A stretch of DNA of 64,000 nucleotides from Bathymodiolus brooksi (lineage: Eukaryota; Mollusca; Bivalvia; Mytilida; Modiolidae). The first letter of the stretch is position 1. The number at the start of each line of letters is the position of its first letter. The position numbers were made by a program, and so were the translations under genes. Positions 56,647 to 64,000 of this stretch are shown in pieces. Location: assembly GCA_963680875.1 (NCBI GenBank), contig OY804585.1, forward strand, positions 29,378,186 to 29,442,185, given 5' to 3'. The notes under the pieces were generated by a model, which worked only from the letters and a program-made list of their open reading frames with translations, had not been told where the DNA came from and made no database searches.

Positions 56647-58314
56647 TTAAGAGACACTAAATAGATATGCCATGCCATCTTCTACATTTGCAACAAGCAG
56701 CTGCTTTTTCGGTTCATCAAAACATACAGCTGATGGTTTGTTTAATCCATCGTCACTCGTCAAGATTTGTTTTTGGTATTGCCCATCTGCTGATATTACT
56801 ACAGTATTTGACGTATGTTCACCAACCACATACAGATTCCCATTCTCATCTACTGTTATTCCACGTGGTACTCCTAGAATGTCCTCGTTTTGGAACTGCC
56901 AAACAGGAGTACCATTGAAAAGAAAACATGATATGTTATTTTGGTTTCGATTGGTATAAAATATTTTCTCTGCAAATGCCACAACGTAAGAAAATAAAGG
57001 TGTGGCAGTGTTTGGAATTGTAGATATTCTGAAATCCTCAGAGCAGGATAGCACGTGTAAATTTTTATGTACAACACAACATATTAATGAATCGTTATAA
57101 TATGTAATTCCATATGTGTTTCCAGGAAGTCGGACGAATTTTTTAATACTTAGTCGTGCTATGTTTACTATGTTTATACCTGGTGCTGAGTGAAAATTCC
57201 CAGTGGTGACTGCAGCTGTGTTATCATCAATACATACAACATCAAAACAATTACTCATAGGAACGTTTTTGATTGAGCCATCACCATACACAATTATAAA
57301 TTGATTGTTGTCATGTAGGGTAAACAACATAAAACCCGTCGTGGTTACACAACAACCCCTCACATGCCGTCCGCCAATTTTGACATTTCTTTTTAGCTTA
57401 AGCGATTTGTCGTTGATGGTCAAAATCTGGGCCTGTTTGTTTTTATTTCTGACCAAGCTGACGCTACTTCGTCCGGTTTGAACTCTTGCAGAACCAAAAC
57501 ATTTAACGCTTGTTTAAATATCTTGTATCTTGGTATCAATGCTACACGTAATGTTTATTTGTGCAAACTTCTGGTCATCAGGTAATGACTGAATAAAGTG
57601 TTCGTGTTCTGTGACGTTTGATTTGACTTCTCTCATTCCAAAAAATGCTTGGAAATCTGACGCATGCTCCGTGATGTCTTCAATGTTTTTCTGACGCTTT
57701 GCTATATCATTTTCTTTATCTTTCAGAATGGCAATGGTTCCCTGGATATATGTTTTAGCTTTGCTCTCCAGTTTTTGAAGTTCTGATTTTAATTCGTCCT
57801 CTAATTTGTCTAGGTGTTGGTTTATATTACTTCGGAGGCTCTGAACTTTCAAAATATGCTTCTGCACTTGATCGTTAACGGTTGTCAAGTTCTCCTCTCG
57901 ATCAGTTCTGAGTCGTTTAATGTTTTCTACCAAATCTTCAACTTCCTGTCGTAAATCTTGAAAATTTTGAGATGTCTTTGCGTTGTCAACCACTTCATCA
58001 ATTGGAATGACATCACTACACTCTCTGTGTGTTTTGATACACCTGTAGCATATCGGACATTCATGTGTGACGCAATATTGCTGGTATCTTTGATTGTGAT
58101 CGGCACAAAGCAGCTTAATATCGGTCAGAATAGACGGTTGATTCTGATAGTCTGAAATAGGAATTGTATTGTGATCACGTGATGATTTCGCCAGACTATG
58201 GTGTTCATTACAATTTGGACATAGCGTTTCTTGACATTCAGGGCACCATACCGTGGCTTTGATAGATAGATGACGTTGATTACAAATATCACAAAAGGGT
58301 ATTTCTGAAGCCAT
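56647..58314 (-). pseudogene. RING-less TRIM-like protein, copy B, with one internal stop
   Basis: Colinear with copy A: same start and stop positions at an offset of 22,957 bp, 555 codons in total. It has one in-frame TAA at codon 267 (57514-57516), where A has TTA (Leu, in DILTGV). Everything after it stays in frame to the normal end. The first 266 codons keep both B-boxes (C8, C11, C23, C26, C31, C34, H38, H47; C69, H72, C80, C88, C91) and the coiled coil. The rest holds the propeller with VPRGITVDENGNLYVVG. About 39 of the first 266 residues differ from A. Possibilities: a recent pseudogene, a truncated B-box/coiled-coil protein that could still oligomerise with A, readthrough, or a sequencing error. 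The 5'UTR intron (58327-59554) and splice sites are intact, so it may still be transcribed. Confidence 0.88.
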
Positions 58315-58326
58315 GGATTGTCTGGC

Positions 58327-59554
58327 CTAAAAAGAAAAGAAAGCATATTTAAACAAAAGGCGTTTTGCTATTTATACCCAACTCTACATACTTTTCTAGT
58401 GGCAGTCAAAAGTCATTATGTAGGTTCTATTCTAAATATAATTGTAAAGTGATGCCAAGGTATTTTGCAGATGCTACTGAATCTCGGATGTGGTTGTGGA
58501 AAATATGATTTCTTCTGAATATTTGTTTTGTTTTATTTTGTCTTGGTGGGTTTTTTTTGGAGGGGGGATGGTAAACTGAGTTTGGTACATTTATCTGGAT
58601 GGAATGCACTAGTTTGCGTGTTTCCAGTCTTTGTGTATTTCTTCTGATTCTAATGATTTGGAAGAAAGAAAAGTTAGAATTGGTGCAACTTGTTCGTTTA
58701 ACTTGTTTTACTATTGTGTGGTCGCATGCTGTATGTGTGTTTAGATTACATAAACATTTTGATAGTCCAGCTGATGATATGTTTTTTTTTATATAATTTT
58801 GTAATATTATTGAACAAATACTCATTTGAGTATGCATGAAATACTTGCTACTGGACATTAAAGCGGCATTTGCGGTAGTGCCTACCGACAAAATTTGTGG
58901 ACGGAGCCTATCATCAGCGTATTGTGTTATTAATAGAATGATCAACAAAAATCCCCGTTGAACAGCATATTTATGAAACTGTATGCTACATACCTCAGAA
59001 ATTTGAATTTTCGAAGTGATTTTTGTAGTTTTTAGACAGATGAAGAATATCATTTTTAATAAGACTGAAAGTTTCGTAGAGAGGAACACTAGTGACCATG
59101 CCTGTCAAATATTTTGCTCAAAAGTAACTGTGAAAATATGTATCATTGATTTTTCCTCCTCGAGATAACCGTGGTCAAAATATTGAACAATCTGAATGTT
59201 TGCTCCGCCCACAGCTATGTATGCTCACGATCCCGGTTTAAGCAATCAACAGTCAACCAATTATTCAATTTTTTTAGGGTTTCCGTTTTCAACATCCATG
59301 ATTTTCAGAATCTAAATAAATAAAATGTTTACTTTCCGTTTTGGGGAACAGCACTACGAAATGCTTGTCTTTATATTGTAGTATGTTTTCTTATATTTGA
59401 AATTCAGATTCAAGAACAAGCGAATATGTATTTTATGAGCAATCATCGAAAAATGGGATCGACGAATTTAAATTATTTCACAGTAATAGGTGTACAGGTA
59501 CAATGTAACTACGTCCTTGATCGTGTGTGTCAATGATATATCAAATGTACTTAC
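58327..59554 (-). other. 5'UTR intron of TRIM copy B
   Basis: Donor ATCAAG/GTAAGTA at 59555/59554, acceptor TTTTTAG/GCCAGAC at 58327/58326, as in copy A. A 220-codon minus-strand ORF (58427-59089) runs through the intron and the MITE; it has no counterpart in block A and no recognisable domain, so I do not call it a gene. Confidence 0.65.
58862..59237. mobile_element. 376-bp MITE-like insertion with TTAA target duplication
   Basis: TTAA at 58858-58861 and 59238-59241. Block A has a single TTAA at the matching site (37354-37357, GGACATTAAGCAATTAAC). The ends AGCGGCATT and ATCCCGGT (complement ACCGGGAT) pair only partly. TTAA targeting is the known habit of piggyBac-type elements; membership is inferred. 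Confidence 0.75.
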
Positions 59555-59923
59555 CTTGATGAGCCAAATATGATACGATCAATGGATTTATCAACTTTTT
59601 TTTTTACATTTTAATGTTACAGCTTGAGTAGAATCTATTTTTGGATTCAATTATTTTATTCACAAAGGTACATTTATGTACATTGCTATTTTTATTCATT
59701 AGTGAGGCATTTCCGTATTTATTCTTCGTGTTCTGAATAGTGGTTTGGCAATATACCATACAGTTTATAACCCATATAACACAGTGACAGAAATGTGATA
59801 ATTAGTTTATTACCATCTTAGTTGCTCATAGACACAAAAAGGATGAGACACAACTTTTACCAACTTATGAAGTCTTCTCCTTTGAATTACATAACAATTA
59901 TAACAAATATAGAAACAGAAATA

Positions 59924-60790
59924 GAAATACTTTATTAAACCAATTAAGGACCCTTGCGGGTTTATAATTTCATACAATGATTACAATGATTAGAATACAT
60001 AAAATAAATTATAATGGTGATTTACCAGGAGGGAAGCAGGTGACCAAGGGAGATAAAAAAAAATAACCGTTATATATTATATGGATTATTCCCCTTTGTC
60101 CTATATTAGAAAACTTAATGAAATGGGTGTGGCTGATTCCCTCCTAGGAACGTAGACCTAGCAAATATGTATATAAAAATAAAATAATAACAATAATAAT
60201 AATAATAATTAATGCAAGGACTGGACCATGTCTTGAGGAGTTATACATATAGATATGTATATATATGTATACAAGTGTTTTCTCTATATATAGTATATGT
60301 AGCACTCGCTGTTAACAATTATATGATATAATCTTACACATTATATAATATCAATCAATCATGAAGAACCTCATCCATCAGAAATATTTAATGATCTCAA
60401 TTCAAAGCTTTGAATAAGAAAATTACTTAAATTTTCAGCTAAAAATATATTTTCAGTGGTCATTAACCATACAAATTTGAATTCATTATCTAATTTGATG
60501 AAATTCTTACAATAATTTTGAATTTTAGTATGCAATTTCTCACGTAAGCCATTATAAAAAGCACATTTTATTGGAAAATGAGGTTCATCTTCGATATCAT
60601 TCTGTGAACAAAACTTACATATCCTCTGTGACCTTTCTATAGAATTAGTTTTATATCTCTGTTTCCACTCTTAAATGATGTGAACTTTTGCGAAATCTAC
60701 ATAGTATTTGCCTTACTTCAAAATTGTTTATCTCTAGATATTTTTCTTTTTGGAACATATTTTTGTAGGAAAAATATGTATCTAACTTTT
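59924..60790 (-). mobile_element. LINE 3' end, same family as 13806-17640
   Basis: The end motif ACTTTATTAAACCAATTAAG resembles the 13806 copy. On the minus strand: FRKSSHHLRVET, then a Cys-rich CKFCSQND-like stretch read across frame breaks, then NEFKFVWLMTTENIF, paralleling RFRTSNHKLHIET, CCNCNSKS and EDKFVWILSNED there. Absent from block A. Confidence 0.78.
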
Positions 60791-61360
60791 CAGGAACATA
60801 TATGCATATGAAATAGAACATGCACATTAATGTATGTATACCAGTAACAATTACACATGTAAAAGAGAACAGAAAAATAGAAAGAAAAAAAAGTTGGTTT
60901 TTATGTGGACACGATGATCATGTTGGCTATATTTATAAGTTTATACAATGAGGAATCGCTTAGATCTTCTAATAAATTTGTACACTTCTTTAACAATTAA
61001 GGAGGGCGATTTACTGTACCTACGGGAAAAACCCACTTGTTCTACTTTCGGTTTTGACATTATGTTAAATTTCATTATGTTTATAATAATATGATAAGTC
61101 ATAAATGATTAAACTTTGATACTTACAGGTATTACAACGGTTCCTACAATAAGGTACCTGTCTTGTTTCTCATATTTCTAAAACGTTGCTTCAAACATTC
61201 AACATGTACTAACAGAAAATGAATGGGTCGGTCACATGACAAAGTAGTATAATATGGCGCGTGATCCATAACATTTATCTGTGACGTTACACAGGTGAAA
61301 TACTAACAATACATTAGCTTGTACTAAAAACAGTGGTGTAAATAAAAGATTGTTTAAGAG

Positions 61361-62188
61361 TAAATTAACTTAAAGTGTAAAAGTTATAATGAAGATGGAG
61401 TAAAGATATAAAAAATAGAAACGGTTATGATTGTAAAAAAAACCAAACATTTCATTCATAAAAATAAATTACATGTCAAACAAGTTTACATTCAGTTTGA
61501 ATGAATCGAGAAAAATAGCCTATTCAATAAAAACCCAACAGATACTTCATAACAGCGAGAAAACCCTCGGTACTAATTCGCCACCTTCCATAATGAAATA
61601 CGCACTAGAGAAGAAAAAATATACTTCCCTCCGGTTCCACGAATAAAATTATACAATTATATTTGTACACATATATTCAGCATTGCTTTTTTGAATTTAA
61701 TTTTTGAAACTTCGTGTTCATATATTTGCAGTTAGTTAAATATCTGCTAACAAAAAATTAATTCATCTACCAAATGGTAGAAAACCCCGGCGACACAGTC
61801 GTCTTGTTATATTTTCTGCAAAATGGATATATCTTCCCATTTCTTGCCCTTTTATATAAAATAACATGAAATTATGTTGACGTTTTAAAAATGATATATA
61901 CACACATATCTGGATGTATTTGTCTTTACATTGGTGTAGAAATAAAAAAATTAAAATTAAAATGATAATGATAAGCTAGATAGTAGAGTCAGAAACATAT
62001 CCAGTGAGAGTACAGGGGGTGGATAAAGATTTTTAAGCTAGAGGGAGCGTGAAAAATAGGCGAAGAGGTCCGTGGACCGCTTAGGTTCCCATTGAGTCTT
62101 TTTAAATTCAAATTCAAATTCAAAGTTTTATTTAAAGTCGATATAAAGCATACATATAACACAAGCTCTAATGAGCTTTTAAAATCGA
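61361..62188. other. Stretch with no supported gene
   Basis: AT-rich. 62105-62165 (AAATTCAAATTCAAAGTTTT, then ATTTAAAG) looks like the 3' tail of another minus-strand retroelement. Confidence 0.45.
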
Positions 62189-62434
62189 CTATAGTATATA
62201 ACCAATTCTAACATGGCATCCTTCTTTCGCTTTGTAGACACATGAGCGATTTATCGATGGAATAATCTCATTCGCACATGCGCCGGTGAATGTGACTGAG
62301 TTTTCCATTGACAGCATAAATTGTGTGCGACATTTTCCGCAAATATAAATATTAATTACCGTCTTCCAATCAAAGTATACTACCGTATTTGTACCCTTAG
62401 ACATATCAGAATCGAAATAAATAATGGAAGCCAT
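62189..62434 (-). CDS. Unassigned 81-codon ORF
   Basis: Begins MASIIYFDSDMSKG and includes YICGKCRTQF with a CxxC pair, then HVRIGYIL at the end. The start has no strong support. One CxxC pair is too little to call a zinc finger. It lies just after retroelement-tail-like sequence, so it may belong to a mobile element or be chance. Confidence 0.25.
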   Translation of the reverse strand: MASIIYFDSDMSKGTNTVVYFDWKTVINIYICGKCRTQFMLSMENSVTFTGACANEIIPSINRSCVYKAKEGCHVRIGYIL

Positions 62435-62774
62435 AATGTGTTTTGAGTTTTAACATGGGGTGGCGGGTATTATTAAATTGTATCCCTAGCCTATGGCTCG
62501 GAATAAAATACTAATATCCGCCAATCCATGTTTAAACTCCCAACACATTCTGTCTTCCATGATTTATTTCTTAAACAACACATACAATCATGCATACAAA
62601 CATATTAAATAAAAACATACATCAATCTATGCAAATCAATATACACACAAGATACAAAAACAGATATCAACTGAACAAAAGCAAACTAAAAATAAGAGGT
62701 TCATGCATTTAAACCCCAATTTTTTTTTAAAATAATAAATATATTAAATAAATGTATGCAAATTTAGATATAAA

Positions 62775-63335
62775 AATTTAAAGGTCATCTCCCTGCACTG
62801 CACTGGCATGAGCTGCCGTTCCATGTGTGAATTATATTTTTAAAATGTTCTAACAATGTTTCGTGTCTCAAGTGATTAGGCAGCTCATTCCAGATTTGTG
62901 CAGTATTATACGGAAAAGAATTTAAACCATATACCCTGTTGTGCTTACCCTATGTCAAACTGCTTTATCTTGATGCATAAAATTATAGTTTTTATCTTTA
63001 ATTGCAATTAAATCATGAAGATAGCTTGAACTACTTTGTCTATGGATAATTTTGAATGTTTCAACTGCAATAGTTCTTAATCTTCGAATTTCTAAAGACG
63101 GCAATTTAGATTTTTTAAGTAAATTTTCATAAGTATTTGCATAGTCTTCCTAAATGAAACGGAGAGCTCTTTCCTGGATTCTTTCAATTTTTTGGGGTAT
63201 TTATTTCGCTGCAAAAGTGCCTTGATACCGGACAGTAATTAAAGTTTGAAAGAATAAAGGCGTAGTAAATGGTAAGGCGACCTAATCTGATGAAATATTC
63301 ACCTATTCGTTTAAGGATATGTAATTGTTGGGATG

Positions 63336-63384
<49 letters not shown>

Positions 63385-64000
63385 TTCTGATATATGTTTA
63401 TCAAAATGTAGCTGAGAATCAACGGTAACAACTAAAGGTTTAGCATTTGCTTCACATGTAATTTTATTTCCTTTTAAATCAAAAGATAGATTGTGTCTAT
63501 TTTAGGACCAATGGCAATAGCCTGAAATTTATCCACATTTTATGCTGTCATTTTCTAGAGTTTGAACTACTGTATTTATCTTAGTATCAGAATAAGAAAG
63601 AGTATTGTCATCTGCATAATGATAAATAGTACTATCTTGAACAAAGTGAAAAATGTCATTTATAAAAACATTAAATAGAACTGGGCCTAGGATTGAGCCC
63701 CATGAAACCCCTTTGATTAATGTATCCCATTCACTGTAGTTATTACCACTTTTAATGCGCTGTCTTCTGTTTTCTAAATAGTTTTTTAACAATTTTAAAG
63801 AACTTTCTGACAGACCATAAGTTTCTAATTTTAACATTAATAAATTGTGTGGGAGACAGTCAGTCAAATGCTTTTGATAGATCCATTAGAATTGCTGCAA
63901 TAAATGTATTATCATCCAAAGCTTTCTTCCAATCTTCTATTTTTCTAAGTAAGGCCGTCTGACACCTAAAACCTGATCTAAATGCTGAAAGCAACTGAGG
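62775..64000 (-). mobile_element. Non-LTR retrotransposon 3' half, decayed, runs off right edge
   Basis: Minus strand, in order: SAFRSGFRCQTALLRKIEDW, FIAAILMDLSKAFD (RT motif A), LPHNLLMLKLETYGLS, GVSWGSILGPVLFNVFINDI (usual GxPQGS changed), HYADDNTLSYSD with the YADD box at 63607-63618, DKFQAIAIG-type text, FDKHISEICK, an A42 run, QLHILKRIGEYF, LPSLEIRRLRTIAVETFKII and a C-terminal SSCQC. A 4-bp duplication (GACTGACTG) near 63868 breaks the frame after SKAFD. The layout is that of CR1/Jockey-type elements; no clade is claimed. It is a different family from the LINE at 13806. Confidence 0.88.
63337..63378 (-). repeat. T42 run (A42 on the LINE strand)
   Basis: It sits at a lysine pair of the LINE protein: ICK before, ASQQL after. 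42 bases keep the frame, so it looks like expansion of AAA codons, not an inserted tail. Confidence 0.8.

Larger units (their letters stand above)
55207..61360. repeat. Segmental duplication, block B (with the interrupted TRIM gene)
   Basis: Partner of 30763-38185, same orientation. It has its own insertions, absent from A: a TTAA-flanked MITE at 58862-59237 and a LINE 3' end at 59924-60790. The sequences after 61015 (TTTACTGTACCTACGG, TATTACAACGGTTCCTACAA) match 37857-38180 of A. 61360 marks the end of similarity. Confidence 0.92.

Noticed and set aside
58427..59089. A 220-codon minus-strand ORF
   Set aside because: It spans the TRIM copy B intron and a block-B-only MITE; no domain and no counterpart in block A.

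Overview
The window is eukaryotic nuclear DNA, AT-rich, intron-bearing and packed with repeats. It most likely comes from a bivalve mollusc, probably a mytilid mussel. Grounds: a RING-less B-box/coiled-coil/propeller TRIM-like gene pair and a C1q-domain relic, both typical of expanded bivalve families; a tRNA-headed SINE in about a dozen copies; and several dispersed repeats that I recall from mussel sequence. The species is an inference; no database was searched.

Layout. 1-6075: a 56-bp satellite, about 108 units without a net indel, running off the left edge. 6367-9317 (+): the last two coding exons of a nuclear hormone receptor ligand-binding domain, split by a 2.45-kb intron; if the gene is whole, the satellite lies in an upstream intron. 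10.2-11.3 kb: a 36-bp C-rich minisatellite. 12-24 kb: transposon territory, with SINEs, a minus-strand LINE (13.8-17.6 kb) cut open by two terminal-inverted-repeat (TIR) elements, a 442-bp insertion between perfect 29-bp repeats, and a possible transporter exon. 24.1-29 kb: another TIR element and a 1.21-kb unit repeated about three times, carrying an exon-like ORF that is intact only in the third copy.

30.8-38.2 kb and 55.2-61.4 kb are two same-orientation copies of one segment. Each carries a minus-strand TRIM-like gene with a 5'UTR intron. Copy A (33690-35357) is an intact 555-codon frame. Copy B (56647-58314) is colinear codon for codon but has one internal TAA at codon 267. The copies serve as empty-site controls for each other, which dates several insertions (LINE, a TTAA-flanked MITE, a MITE inside an older repeat, SINEs).

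Between them lie: a 6.06-kb foldback-like element (40342-46403) with ~200-bp GC-rich terminal inverted repeats around ~115 copies of a 42-bp minisatellite; a C1q-domain pseudogene broken by a SINE (47.6-48.1 kb); and a 4.1-kb near-perfect palindrome (50817-54952) with ~1.8-2.0-kb arms and a 279-bp loop holding coding-like sequence. The right edge (62.8-64 kb) is the 3' half of a decayed LINE.

No operons, CRISPR arrays, rRNA or credible free-standing tRNA genes were seen. The host genes that can be supported are the receptor, TRIM copy A, TRIM copy B (broken) and the C1q relic. Nearly all remaining long ORFs are artefacts of stop-free tandem repeats or transposon remnants.
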